Below, in pieces: positions 1-8,755 of a stretch of DNA of 32,424 nucleotides. Origin of the DNA: Pseudopedobacter sp. Its GTDB lineage: Bacteria; Bacteroidota; Bacteroidia; Sphingobacteriales; Sphingobacteriaceae. Below the pieces are notes generated by a model. It saw nothing but the letters and a program-made list of their open reading frames with translations, was not told where the DNA came from and searched no databases. Within the stretch, counting starts at the first letter, position 1; each line of letters starts with the position of its first letter. The translations under genes and the position numbers were made by a program. The stretch lies in contig JACMOI010000185.1 of assembly GCA_014378105.1 (NCBI GenBank), forward strand, positions 1-32,424, read 5' to 3'.

Positions 1-1
1 C

Positions 2-19
2 GTGGTTACTCCAAAATAA
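2..19 (+). CDS. 3' end of an upstream gene (partial)
   Basis: Reading from base 2 gives VVTPK and a TAA stop at 17-19, followed 22 bases later by a strong plus-strand terminator, which is what the end of a gene looks like. The other two plus frames stay open through the terminator hairpin and are less likely. Five residues are too few to name a product. Confidence 0.35.
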   Translation: MVTPK

Positions 20-41
20 TTTCAGAATTAAATACGATGAT

Positions 42-72
42 AAAGCCTCGATTTTCAGTCGAGGCTTTTTTT
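42..72 (+). terminator. Rho-independent terminator
   Basis: A perfect 10-bp stem (42-51 pairing with 59-68, AAAGCCTCGA/TCGAGGCTTT) with a 7-nt loop runs into seven T residues on the plus strand. It should end the transcript of the gene cut by the left edge. The minus strand has only a short T run, so it would be a weaker terminator for the convergent gene at 127-543. Confidence 0.85.
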
Positions 73-126
73 ATGCTTTTAAAAGTATAATTATGCATTT
101 AACTACCTTTTTCAATAGGTTGAATC

Positions 127-543
127 TTAACTAGTATGGTCTACTACTACTTTCCATCCATCTTTAAATTTTTCAAGTAATAAGGTGAAATATCCTTGTG
201 GATTATCTTTTTCTGTTTTTATGTTCCATGTACCTAAAACAAATGCATGGGTTTCATCAATCATTTTGATTTTTTTGATATCAAAGGTTAAATATCCCAT
301 TGTTGCCTTATTTGGATAAAATTTCTGATAGGCTTCTAATGTTTTTTGCCAACCATAGTCTATGCCACTTGTACTAACAAAAAGTAAGGAATCAGATTTC
401 CAATAACCTTGCATATAGGCTGTAACATCTCCTGTGTTCCAGTCTAAACGTTGTTTTTCTAATAAAGCTTTGATTTCTTTTTCTTGAGAAAAGCTTGTAA
501 AGCTGATGAACAATAAAGTGGTAAAAAGAATAATTTTTTTCAT
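127..543 (-). CDS. Exported DUF4440/SnoaL-like (NTF2-fold) small protein
   Basis: The 138-residue protein begins with a signal peptide (MKKIILFTTLLFISFTSFS, cleavage near residue 19-20 before QEK). The rest fits the DUF4440/SnoaL-like NTF2-fold pattern: a first helix (EIKALLEKQRLDWNTGD), the YMQGYWKSDSLLFV segment, a G-W-x-x-T-L-E-A-Y loop, then beta strands ending FKDGWKVVVDHTS. Such domains form a small cone-shaped pocket and often act as dimers. Most exported Bacteroidota members have no known ligand. It stands alone and converges on the terminator at 42-72. Family assignment is from motif pattern; no specific activity can be claimed. Confidence 0.8.
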   Translation of the reverse strand: MKKIILFTTLLFISFTSFSQEKEIKALLEKQRLDWNTGDVTAYMQGYWKSDSLLFVSTSGIDYGWQKTLEAYQKFYPNKATMGYLTFDIKKIKMIDETHAFVLGTWNIKTEKDNPQGYFTLLLEKFKDGWKVVVDHTS

Positions 544-584
544 GATGCAATCTAAGATTTTTTAACCGTTTTACAAGATGCGTT

Positions 585-680
585 AACGATTGAAGCGCCT
601 GGCAGACATGCAGGGATACCGGCTTAGTGACTAAGGCCTTGTGGAGTATGAGCGGAAAGCGTGTTTAAATGCCCAAAGAA
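585..680 (+). repeat. Dispersed intergenic repeat, copy A
   Basis: This stretch in the 264-base gap between the divergent genes starting at 543 and 808 shares a series of blocks with the reverse complement of 5598-5670: ATACCGGC, AGTG, CTAA, TTGT, AGTAT, CGGA, TGTT and GCCCAAA, in the same order and nearly the same spacing. A third, more diverged copy lies at 10691-10760. I see no coding potential. It looks like a genome-wide intergenic repeat family of the lineage. Confidence 0.6.
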
Positions 681-807
681 TCTTTAAACTTTTCACTTTC
701 GAATTTTTACCTAAAAATAAAATGACAGGCATTTAACCTAAGAAAAGAGTTTTGCCCAATACAAACTTTTAAATTAGCCGTACGTTAAGAAAGAAGAAAA
801 ACAGCAA

Positions 808-1905
808 ATGAGAGGTTACGGATTTTCTAAATATATCCCCAATGAGTTACCTAATGGTGGTTTTGATGAATTGTTGAAACTGTTTTTAGAGTTGTTGAAT
901 TATACTGCAGGCGATGCTAATGAGGCTTTGTCGTGGATGAACGAGTTGGATAAACAGCATAATATCACCAAGGATGATTATGGAATGGGGGATTTTATTG
1001 AGGATTTAAAGAATAAGGGATATCTGAGTAGCGATGATCCGAAAGGTGGTTTTAATATTACAGCTAAAACTGAGCAGACTATTCGCCAATCGGCTTTGGA
1101 AGAGATTTTTGGAAAACTAAAAAAATCAGGGAAGGGTAATCATAACGCTCCACAAAGTGGAACAGGAGAAGAAAAGAATGCGGATAGGAGAGAATATCAA
1201 TTTGGTGATAGTTTAGATCAAATTGACATGACAGCATCTATTCAAAATGCCCAAGTCAATCATGGTATTGGCGATTTTATGATGACAGAACGTGATTTAG
1301 AAGTAGAAGAGAGAGATTACAAAACGTTAACTTCTACCGTCTTGATGATTGATATTTCCCACTCTATGATTTTATATGGTGAGGATAGAATTACCCCAGC
1401 CAAAAAAGTGGCAATGGCTTTGGCCGAGTTAATTAAGACAAAATATCCAAAAGACACTTTAGACATTGTAGTTTTTGGAAACGACGCTTGGCCAATTACA
1501 GTGAAAGATTTGCCATATCTGCAAGTTGGACCTTACCATACCAATACCTATGCTGGTTTAGAGCTAGCAACTGATATTTTACGTCGCAGAAAAACCCATA
1601 ACAAGCAAATTTTTATGATTACGGATGGGAAGCCAACCTGTTTGAAAGAAGGATTAAAATATTACAAAAATAGTGTGGGTTTGGATAAAAAGGTAGTCAA
1701 TAAAACCTTGACCATGGCGGCACAATGTAAAAAATTGAACATTCCAATCACCACTTTTATGATTGCCCGCGATCCTTATTTGCAGCAATTTGTTAGAAAG
1801 TTTACCGAAGTGAATGGTGGAAGAGCATTTTACAGCTCTTTAAAAGGACTGGGTGAATACATATTTGAAGATTATATTAAAAACAGAAGAAAAACCGTTC
1901 GATGA
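808..1905 (+). CDS. VWA-domain protein paired with a MoxR-like ATPase
   Basis: The 365-residue soluble protein has an N-terminal helical region (about 1-110), a polar linker, and a von Willebrand factor A domain from about 175. The metal-ion-dependent adhesion site looks complete: D-I-S-H-S at 182-186, a Thr near 246-248 and ITDG at 271-274. There is no signal peptide or membrane segment. VWA proteins encoded beside MoxR/magnesium-chelatase-type AAA+ ATPases typically act as metal-dependent partners that present substrates or insert cofactors, as BchD with BchI or CoxE with CoxD. Here the ATPase gene follows after 67 bases. It is the first gene of a likely four-gene operon. The target is unknown. 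Confidence 0.85.
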   Translation: MRGYGFSKYIPNELPNGGFDELLKLFLELLNYTAGDANEALSWMNELDKQHNITKDDYGMGDFIEDLKNKGYLSSDDPKGGFNITAKTEQTIRQSALEEIFGKLKKSGKGNHNAPQSGTGEEKNADRREYQFGDSLDQIDMTASIQNAQVNHGIGDFMMTERDLEVEERDYKTLTSTVLMIDISHSMILYGEDRITPAKKVAMALAELIKTKYPKDTLDIVVFGNDAWPITVKDLPYLQVGPYHTNTYAGLELATDILRRRKTHNKQIFMITDGKPTCLKEGLKYYKNSVGLDKKVVNKTLTMAAQCKKLNIPITTFMIARDPYLQQFVRKFTEVNGGRAFYSSLKGLGEYIFEDYIKNRRKTVR

Positions 1906-1972
1906 GTCGATTTGAAAATTTGTCAATTTGAAAATGACTAACAAACTAACCATCTAACAACTAACAAACCAC
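1906..1972 (+). repeat. Short internal repeats between the VWA and AAA+ genes
   Basis: The spacer holds two copies of ATTTGAAAAT (1910-1919 and 1926-1935) followed by several CTAAC(A) units up to the next start codon. There is no terminator-like hairpin, so read-through into the ATPase gene is expected. Confidence 0.5.
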
Positions 1973-3460
1973 ATGATAAAGACACTAGGAGAATTAAAGA
2001 AATCAGGATATAAAAGTCGTTCTATTAAAGAAGAACTGAGAGAGAATCTGATTAGAAGATTAAAAGATAAAGAGTTAGGTTTTGAAGGAATTATCGGTTT
2101 CGAAGACACCGTAATGCCTGATTTGCAAACAGCAATTCTAAGCCGACACAATATTTTACTATTGGGTTTACGTGGACAGGCGAAAACAAGAATTGCCCGA
2201 TTAATGGTGAATTTATTAGATGAATATGTGCCATATATAGAAGGATCTGAATTATATGACGATCCTTTGAATCCAATTTCGTGGTTTGGTAAAAATGCCA
2301 TTGAAATTCATGGTGACGAAACTCCAATTGCTTGGTGGCATAGAAGCGATAGGTATACCGAGAAATTAGCAACACCAGATGTAACAGTTGCCGATTTAAT
2401 TGGTGACGTGGATCCAATAAAAGCAGCGACACAAAAACTTAATTATTCTGATGAACGAGTAATTCATTTTGGTTTGATTCCAAGAGCACATAGAAGTATT
2501 TTCGTAATTAATGAGTTGCCCGATTTGCAAGCTCGTATTCAGGTAGCTTTATTTAATATTTTGCAAGAACGTGATATTCAGATTCGTGGATTTAAGTTGC
2601 GGTTGCCTTTAGACGTTCAGTTTGTTTTTACTGCAAATCCTGAGGATTACACCAACCGTGGTTCTATTGTAACGCCATTAAAAGACAGAATTGAAAGTCA
2701 GATTTTAACACACTATCCAAAATCTGTTGCTATTTCTAGAAAAATCACCCAACAAGAAGCAGCAATTACTCAAGATCAAAAAGTGGTTGAAGCAGATGGT
2801 TTAGTAAAAGATTTAATTGAACAGATTGCATTTGAAGCGAGGAGTTCTGAATACATAGACAAAAAATCTGGAGTTTCTGCCCGTTTAACGATTTCTGCAT
2901 ATGAGAATTTAATCTCTCATGCCGAACGTAGAATGTTAATCAACGGTGATAAATCTACATTTGTTCGCATCAGCGATTTCTTAGGAGTGATTCCTGCTAT
3001 TACCGGAAAAATAGAATTGGTGTATGAAGGGGAGTTGGAAGGCCCCGCAAAAGTGGCTAATATCTTAATCGGGAAAGCCATCAAAACTTTATTGCAAACC
3101 TATTTTCCTGATCCGGAAAGGATGAAAAAAGCCAAAAAAGACAATCCTTATGCCGAAACCATCAATTGGTTTGGTAATGGAAATTCGGTGAATTTATTGG
3201 ATGATATTTCTGACCAAGAGTATAAAAAAGTGTTAGATGCTATTCCCGGCTTAAAGCAAATTGTAAAACAATTTCATCCAAGAATTAGTGCCAACCAACA
3301 GTTGTTATACATGGAGTTTGTATTGCATGGTTTAGCTGAATTTTCTTTAGTAAGTAAAGGATTTTTAGAAAAGGGATTCGAATTTAAAGATATGTTCAAC
3401 AGCTTGTTCAGTTCCGAATTTGCTGAGGATGACGAAGAGGGTTTTGACGATAGGTATTAA
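1973..3460 (+). CDS. MoxR/magnesium-chelatase-like AAA+ ATPase
   Basis: The 495-residue protein has an AAA+ core at about 35-260: a Walker A-like loop GLRGQAKT (65-72), a Walker B-like IFVINE (176-181), a sensor-1 strand FVFTANP (217-223), and a TPLKDRIE segment (234-241) that probably carries the arginine finger. Two canonical positions differ: Ala70 replaces the Gly before the Walker A lysine, and Asn180 replaces the Walker B Asp. I recall both as recurring in this particular ATPase family, so they need not mean loss of activity. The C-terminal half (about 280-480) is helical and ends in an acidic tail. The gene sits between its VWA partner and, 3 bases downstream, a phosphoesterase gene. 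Confidence 0.85.
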   Translation: MIKTLGELKKSGYKSRSIKEELRENLIRRLKDKELGFEGIIGFEDTVMPDLQTAILSRHNILLLGLRGQAKTRIARLMVNLLDEYVPYIEGSELYDDPLNPISWFGKNAIEIHGDETPIAWWHRSDRYTEKLATPDVTVADLIGDVDPIKAATQKLNYSDERVIHFGLIPRAHRSIFVINELPDLQARIQVALFNILQERDIQIRGFKLRLPLDVQFVFTANPEDYTNRGSIVTPLKDRIESQILTHYPKSVAISRKITQQEAAITQDQKVVEADGLVKDLIEQIAFEARSSEYIDKKSGVSARLTISAYENLISHAERRMLINGDKSTFVRISDFLGVIPAITGKIELVYEGELEGPAKVANILIGKAIKTLLQTYFPDPERMKKAKKDNPYAETINWFGNGNSVNLLDDISDQEYKKVLDAIPGLKQIVKQFHPRISANQQLLYMEFVLHGLAEFSLVSKGFLEKGFEFKDMFNSLFSSEFAEDDEEGFDDRY

Positions 3461-3463
3461 TTA

Positions 3464-4702
3464 ATGGGAAGAACTATCGCCTTAGCGGTGATCACAATAT
3501 TGTTATTGCTTTTTGATGTTTACATCTCTAAGGCAATTCTCAATATTTATCCAAAATGGTCACCAAAGAAACAGAATAACTTTAAGTTAATCTGGTGGGG
3601 CTATAGCATCCTATTAATTTCATGTGTTTTTATCAGCATATTCTTCAATATGGATATTGCTATCAGAACCATCATTTTAGTTGCTTTTTTCATCACTTTT
3701 GTTTCCAAATTCTTTTTTATTCCTATTTTATTTATTGATGATATAAGAAGGTTTTTTGTTTGGACCAAACGAAAGATCAAGTCTGAAGAAGAATTAAAAG
3801 AAGACGAAAATTCAATTTCACGTTCAGAGTTTTTAGTGAAAAGTGGAATGGCTGTGGCAGTTATTCCATTTATGTCTTTAACCTGGGGGATTGTTTCTGG
3901 CGCTTATGATTACAGAGTGAGGAAGCAAACGGTTTTTTTTAAAAATCTCCCAAAAGAATTTGATGGAATTCGGTTAGGGCAAATATCTGATATTCATTCT
4001 GGGAGTTTCTACAATAAAAAAGCAGTTCAAGGTGGAGTAGAAATGCTGATGAAAGAAAAGGCTGATTTCATTTTCTTTACAGGGGATTTAGTGAATGGTA
4101 AAACTTCAGAGATGAGAGATTATCAGGATATCTTCACTAAAGTTAAAGCGCCTCTTGGCGTATATGCCACTTTCGGAAATCATGATTATGGCACTTATGA
4201 AAAATGGCCAAGCGAAAATACTCGATTAAAAAATCTGGAAGACTTAAAAAAAGTTCATCAGTTAATGGGTTGGGATTTATTGATGAATGAAAATCGAAGA
4301 TTAAAGGTTGATGGAGCAGAAATAGGTGTTTTAGGTATCGAAAATTGGGGCTCTGGTCGCTTCCCTAAATTCGGAAAGATGGAAGAAGCGATTAAAAACA
4401 CAGACGATCTACCTGTTAAATTATTGTTGTCTCACGATCCATCTCATTGGCGGGCAGAAGTTTTAACGAAATATCCTCAAATAGATATGAGCTTTGCAGG
4501 TCATACTCATGGAGCACAATTTGGCGTGGAGTCAGAATACCTAAAATGGAGTCCAGTTCAATATATTTACAAAGAATGGGATGGTTTATACAAACAAGGT
4601 AGCCAACAATTGTATGTAAATGTAGGTTATGGATTTTTAGGTTACCCCGGCAGGGTAGGAATCTTACCTGAAATCACGATATTTGAATTGAAACAAGGCT
4701 AA
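3464..4702 (+). CDS. Membrane-anchored calcineurin-like metallophosphoesterase
   Basis: The 412-residue protein has three N-terminal membrane segments (about 5-27, 41-61, 66-92), a charged linker, a fourth hydrophobic stretch (about 127-145), then a metallophosphoesterase domain. The dinuclear metal motifs are all present: D176-x-H178, G207-D208, G238-N-H-D241, H324 and G346-H-T-H349. The family (YaeI-like) hydrolyses phosphoesters; several members act on lipid or UDP-sugar-lipid substrates. Four hydrophobic segments make the side of the membrane uncertain. The start codon follows the stop of the ATPase gene by 3 bases, so translation is probably coupled. The physiological substrate is not evident. 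Confidence 0.88.
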   Translation: MGRTIALAVITILLLLFDVYISKAILNIYPKWSPKKQNNFKLIWWGYSILLISCVFISIFFNMDIAIRTIILVAFFITFVSKFFFIPILFIDDIRRFFVWTKRKIKSEEELKEDENSISRSEFLVKSGMAVAVIPFMSLTWGIVSGAYDYRVRKQTVFFKNLPKEFDGIRLGQISDIHSGSFYNKKAVQGGVEMLMKEKADFIFFTGDLVNGKTSEMRDYQDIFTKVKAPLGVYATFGNHDYGTYEKWPSENTRLKNLEDLKKVHQLMGWDLLMNENRRLKVDGAEIGVLGIENWGSGRFPKFGKMEEAIKNTDDLPVKLLLSHDPSHWRAEVLTKYPQIDMSFAGHTHGAQFGVESEYLKWSPVQYIYKEWDGLYKQGSQQLYVNVGYGFLGYPGRVGILPEITIFELKQG

Positions 4703-4717
4703 TTCCTGACAATTTAA

Positions 4718-5596
4718 ATGTTAAAAGCATTTCAAAAGTATTTAGATTTTTTACTCTTTAGTAACGTATTCATTTCTTTGGGGGCAGTTGCTCAAGGCTT
4801 GGTGACCTACCATTTAATAAATCAGAAATCATCTTATTTAGTTATAGGTTTTTTATTTTTTTCTACCTTACTCACCTACAACCTCAGTATTTTAATCAAT
4901 AAACCTAAAGATTATAGCGCATCTAAATTTAAAAGGGTAAGGTGGATTTTTGGTCATTACAGGCTAAATATCAGCATCACTATTATCTCAGTTCTTTCGT
5001 TAATTCCATTGTTTCTTTTACTTTCGTTAGGGTCTCAAATACTCATCATATTCTTAGGAATTCTTTCTATAGGTTATTCTATACCAATTATTTCAATTGG
5101 GAAAAGGAAAGTTAGTTTGCGGAATGTACCCGGACTAAAGTTATTTTTAATCGCATTAGTTTGGGCGTTGAGTTCGGTTGCTTTGCCCATTTTAGAATTG
5201 CAACAAAACCACCAATTTACTATTTCTTCTCCTGATTTTATCATCCTCATCGTAAAGCGGTTTCTATTTGTGGTGGCCATTACCATCCCTTTCGATATCC
5301 GCGATATGTTTCAGGATAGCACTTTCCATTTAAAAACCATTCCCACAGTCTTTGGTGAAAAAAAAGCCAATTTACTTTGCCAAGGAATGTTAATTTTTTA
5401 CCTCGTTTTACTTTTTCTCTTTCAGGGAAATGGATTTAGCACCGATTTTTTTGCACTTTCTTTCACTATTATATTGGCTAGCTGGCTCATCTTCAAATCA
5501 AAATGGGAGAAAAACGAATATTACTATTTTTTATATCTAGATGGTACCTTGATTTTACAATTTGTCATACTATTTTTCTTTAAATTAGTTTTTTGA
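4718..5596 (+). CDS. UbiA-like polytopic membrane protein
   Basis: This 292-residue protein has about eight hydrophobic helices and resembles the UbiA prenyltransferase superfamily. The second aspartate motif is clear, D193-I-R-D196-M-F-Q-D200, followed by the usual K-T-I-P-T-V-F-G-x-x-K-A segment (206-217). The first aspartate motif (N-D-x-x-D-x-x-x-D) is not recognisable: the matching place reads YNLSILINKPKD (54-65). Canonical UbiA enzymes use both motifs to hold Mg2+ and the prenyl diphosphate, so this one may have altered chemistry or a different substrate. It starts 15 bases after the phosphoesterase gene and is likely the last gene of the operon. Confidence is high for membrane topology, moderate for superfamily. 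Confidence 0.7.
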   Translation: MLKAFQKYLDFLLFSNVFISLGAVAQGLVTYHLINQKSSYLVIGFLFFSTLLTYNLSILINKPKDYSASKFKRVRWIFGHYRLNISITIISVLSLIPLFLLLSLGSQILIIFLGILSIGYSIPIISIGKRKVSLRNVPGLKLFLIALVWALSSVALPILELQQNHQFTISSPDFIILIVKRFLFVVAITIPFDIRDMFQDSTFHLKTIPTVFGEKKANLLCQGMLIFYLVLLFLFQGNGFSTDFFALSFTIILASWLIFKSKWEKNEYYYFLYLDGTLILQFVILFFFKLVF

Positions 5597-5597
5597 T

Positions 5598-5670
5598 TTT
5601 GGGCGTTTTAACAGGCTGTCCGTTTATACTGCACAAGCATTAGCCACTTGGCCGGTATCCACTTTCATCC
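5598..5670 (-). repeat. Dispersed intergenic repeat, copy B
   Basis: Read on the minus strand this matches copy A (585-680) from GGATACCGGC through GCCCAAA with few substitutions. It begins directly after the stop codon of the UbiA-like gene and fills most of the gap before the MOSC gene. Confidence 0.65.
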
Positions 5671-5697
5671 TTAAAGCAAATTACAATCGTAATAAAA

Positions 5698-6363
5698 ATG
5701 AATAAAGACCTCATTATACAATCCATCAATATACAAGGAAAGGCCGAATTATTGGTTTCAGATCATCAATCTGCGAAAACAGCTTATAATAAAATTCCTA
5801 TTTCAACTGCAGAAATTTATCTTACCGCAACAGGTTTTCAAGGGGATATCGTAGTAGATAAAAAACATCATGGTGGAAACGATAAAGCTATTTGCTGTTA
5901 TAATGCAGATCGTTTTCCTTATTGGAAATCTGAATTAGGATTTGATTTGGAATTTGCTGCATTCGGAGAAAACCTAACCCTACAAGGGGAAGCCGCAAAT
6001 GAAGAAAACGTTTATATAGGCGACCGATATCAATTTGGCGAAGCCATTGTTGAAGTTTCTGAACCTCGTGGTCCTTGCTATATGATTGGCATCAAATATA
6101 ACTATAAACAGTTTCCCTTACTTTGTCAAAAAACAGGATACACCGGATTTTATTTCAGAACTATAAAAGATGGAGCAGTAAAAAAGAGTGACCAACTGAT
6201 TCACCTTTCTTCACATCCAGAAAAGATTTCAGTGATGCAGGTGAACAAAATCCGTTACCACGATCCGAAAAATAAAACTGAATTAGAACGTTTGGTTAAC
6301 CTTCAGGAATTAACCGAAGAATGGCGTGACAAATTTTCCGTTTTATTAAGGAAAGTAAGTTGA
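5698..6363 (+). CDS. MOSC-domain protein (YiiM-like)
   Basis: The 221-residue protein shows the MOSC pattern: G-F-x-G-D near 47-50, HHGGNDKA (57-64), FGENL (89-93), an IGDRY strand (108-111), and PRGPC (123-127) with the conserved Cys127. MOSC domains bind the molybdenum cofactor or transfer its sulfur. The stand-alone YiiM subgroup reduces N-hydroxylated compounds with electrons from other proteins. No other molybdenum-cofactor gene is in the window. The TGA stop at 6361-6363 is 5 bases from the convergent stop of lnt. There is no obvious Shine-Dalgarno sequence, as is usual for this phylum. Confidence 0.88.
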   Translation: MNKDLIIQSINIQGKAELLVSDHQSAKTAYNKIPISTAEIYLTATGFQGDIVVDKKHHGGNDKAICCYNADRFPYWKSELGFDLEFAAFGENLTLQGEAANEENVYIGDRYQFGEAIVEVSEPRGPCYMIGIKYNYKQFPLLCQKTGYTGFYFRTIKDGAVKKSDQLIHLSSHPEKISVMQVNKIRYHDPKNKTELERLVNLQELTEEWRDKFSVLLRKVS

Positions 6364-6368
6364 ATCTT

Positions 6369-8006
6369 TTAGACTGTTTCCTTTTTTCTAAACCTAATAA
6401 AAACCAAAAATATTATTCCTATTCCACCAATTAATAGGAAAGGAAAAACAATGATATCTTGATTAGCGGTGTAAAAAGTAATCTCAGTATTTAAGTTGAT
6501 TTCTTGTTTAATTACAGCCTCTTTCCACCACTCGGTTTTTTGTACAATATCACCTCTTTGATTAATAAAAGCCGAAATCCCTGTATTGGCAGAACGAGCA
6601 ACCCACCTTCGGTTTTCTATGGCTCTTAAACGGGCATAATCTAAATGCTGGTCCTTACCAGATGTATTCCCCCACCAACCGTCGTTGGTAATGATGGCGA
6701 TAAACTGAGCACCTTTATTAACAGATTTCGCAACCCATTCGCCCCAAATAGACTCATAACAAATTGCTGGAACTACACCAACGCCACTGGAAGCGTATAA
6801 ATTACTAGGTTCTTCTTGGTAGCCGTATCCTCCGGTTGTTCCCCCAAATTTTTCAAATAAAGGGTTTAAAACTGATAGAACTCTTGGGAAAGGCATTTTC
6901 TCCACTCCTGGCACTAATTTAGATTTGTGATAGAATTGAAGTTTAGATGAATTATCGATGGCCACGGCGGTATTAAAACTATCCCACCAAAAATTATTTT
7001 CCTTACTAAATCTCGCTGAAAGTGTTTTTTGGTGATCATAAGTTTGATAAGTTTCAGCACCAGTAATCACTGTGGCATTTTTAAAACGGTCCAACATGGC
7101 TTCTACAGCTTTATAATCAGGGGCTGTTCTAAAACTGTTTTCTTCATGATTGCCAACCAATGCAGTCTCTGGCCATATGAAAAATTCGGTATTTACCTGG
7201 CCTTTATCTTTACTCAATTTAATAAGCTTCTCTGTTTGCTCTTTAGGAGTTAAAACGAAATTCTTTCTGTAAGGGTCTATATTAGGCTGAACCACCACCA
7301 CATTAGCAGGGTTTATTTCCTCCTCAAAAGTACTGTAAACTAAAATAGATAAACCAATCGGCACAAAAACCCAAACCATCAGCGCTACTAACAAGGGTTT
7401 AGTGTAAGACTTCTCACTATTTACTTTCAACTTTTTATTGCGCATGCTCATCCACAACCTGAATAACAATAAATTGCTGACTAAAATCCAAAAAGTACCT
7501 CCATAAACACCTGTATATTCATACCATTGAATCAGTTGAGGAGTAGTAGAAAAACCATTTCCTAAAGTCATCCAAGGGAATTTTAAATCCCAACTTTGGT
7601 GTAAGTATTCATAGCTGATCCAGAATCCAATTAAACTGATATCCGCAATAAGCGGGCGAGTTATTTTTGCCACTTTACGGTATAACCAGAAGCTCAAAGT
7701 CATTAAAAAAGCACCTAACCCAAAAGGAATTAGGGATAATAAAGCCGCAATAAATGTAGGCATAACGGCATTTAAAGAATTGAAAACCCAATAGATCGAA
7801 GCGGTATTCCAAACTAAAAAAGTCAATCCAGAAATCAGAAAGGCTTTTCTTCCTTTTTTCTGTATTTCAGATTCTTCCATCTCCTGCAAAGCGATGAGCA
7901 GTGGTAAAAATGCAATCAAAAGGATAGGAGAGGTAAAGGAAATTGGTGGCCATGCAAACCATAATAAAAAGGCTGAAAATAGTGCTAGCCAGATGTATCG
8001 CTTCAT
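6369..8006 (-). CDS. lnt: Apolipoprotein N-acyltransferase
   Basis: Lnt adds the third acyl chain to the N-terminal cysteine of lipoproteins at the periplasmic face of the inner membrane. The 545-residue protein has the expected layout: about six N-terminal membrane helices (1-225), a nitrilase-like domain (about 233-505) and a final helix (about 515-537). The catalytic triad is visible as the Glu of FIWPE (about 280), the Lys of FYHKSKLVP (about 361) and the Cys of AICYES (about 416). NDGWWG (441-446) is also typical. The start codon overlaps the end of rsmI by 4 bases (ATGA), indicating coupled translation. Some Bacteroidota encode other N-acylation systems; this is a classical Lnt. Confidence 0.93.
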   Translation of the reverse strand: MKRYIWLALFSAFLLWFAWPPISFTSPILLIAFLPLLIALQEMEESEIQKKGRKAFLISGLTFLVWNTASIYWVFNSLNAVMPTFIAALLSLIPFGLGAFLMTLSFWLYRKVAKITRPLIADISLIGFWISYEYLHQSWDLKFPWMTLGNGFSTTPQLIQWYEYTGVYGGTFWILVSNLLLFRLWMSMRNKKLKVNSEKSYTKPLLVALMVWVFVPIGLSILVYSTFEEEINPANVVVVQPNIDPYRKNFVLTPKEQTEKLIKLSKDKGQVNTEFFIWPETALVGNHEENSFRTAPDYKAVEAMLDRFKNATVITGAETYQTYDHQKTLSARFSKENNFWWDSFNTAVAIDNSSKLQFYHKSKLVPGVEKMPFPRVLSVLNPLFEKFGGTTGGYGYQEEPSNLYASSGVGVVPAICYESIWGEWVAKSVNKGAQFIAIITNDGWWGNTSGKDQHLDYARLRAIENRRWVARSANTGISAFINQRGDIVQKTEWWKEAVIKQEINLNTEITFYTANQDIIVFPFLLIGGIGIIFLVFIRFRKKETV

Positions 8007-8716
8007 TTTTTATAATATTTATCGTCTTTTTTAGGCGCTGGTTCGGTATTGCCAGCTACTACAATTACAAATTCTCCTTTTAATATGTTCTCTTCAAAAT
8101 GAGTTTTAATTTCTTTTAAAGTACCTCTCACATTTTCCTCAAACATTTTTGTCAATTCTCTAGAAATAGAGGCTTGTCTTTCTGCTCCAAAATAATCAAT
8201 CAATTCTTCTAAAAACTTCAATAACCGATGCGGTGATTCATAAAAAATCATCGTTCGCGATTCGTAGATTAATTCTTTTAATCGGGTTTGGCGGCCTTTC
8301 TTAACAGGTAAAAATCCTTCGAAAGTAAAACGATCATTAGGTAAACCCGAGTTGACCAAAGCAGGAACAAAAGCAGTGGCACCAGGTAAGCATTCCACGG
8401 CTAAATCATGTTTTAGAACTTCACGAACCAATAAAAAACCAGGGTCAGAAATCGCAGGCGTTCCAGCATCAGAAATTAGGGCTATGTTTTGTCCTTCTTT
8501 CAAAAACTTAACAATCTCAGCAACAGCCTTATGCTCATTATGCTGGTGATGGGCGAAAACTTTTTGGTCAATTTCGAAGTGTTTCAATAAGGGTCCTGAA
8601 GTCCTAGTATCTTCGGCTAATATTAAATCTACCTCTTTTAAAACGCGTAAAGCCCTAAAAGTAATGTCTTCTAAATTGCCAATTGGTGTAGGAACAAGAT
8701 AAAGTTTGCCGCTCAT
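8003..8716 (-). CDS. rsmI: 16S rRNA (cytidine(1402)-2'-O)-methyltransferase
   Basis: RsmI methylates the ribose of C1402 in the decoding centre of 16S rRNA using S-adenosylmethionine. The 237-residue protein carries the family signatures: LYLVPTPIGNLEDITFRAL at the start, ILAEDTRTSGPLL (33-45), ALISDAGTPAISDPG (about 79-93), and PGATAFVPALVNSGLP (about 105-120). It uses the tetrapyrrole-methylase fold. It is the first gene of a two-gene operon with lnt and is transcribed away from serS. Confidence 0.94.
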   Translation of the reverse strand: MSGKLYLVPTPIGNLEDITFRALRVLKEVDLILAEDTRTSGPLLKHFEIDQKVFAHHQHNEHKAVAEIVKFLKEGQNIALISDAGTPAISDPGFLLVREVLKHDLAVECLPGATAFVPALVNSGLPNDRFTFEGFLPVKKGRQTRLKELIYESRTMIFYESPHRLLKFLEELIDYFGAERQASISRELTKMFEENVRGTLKEIKTHFEENILKGEFVIVVAGNTEPAPKKDDKYYKK

Positions 8717-8755
8717 ATGATGAAATTTATCTTTTGTCTATAATTTATCAGGTTC

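Noticed and set aside
1954..2432. Two minus-strand open frames of about 114 codons
   Set aside because: They lie wholly opposite the AAA+ ATPase gene, whose motifs are unmistakable, and their translations resemble no protein.
3817..3900. Twin-arginine-like signal inside the metallophosphoesterase (SRSEFLVKSG)
   Set aside because: Only one arginine is present and three membrane segments precede it, so it is better taken as a fourth membrane segment.
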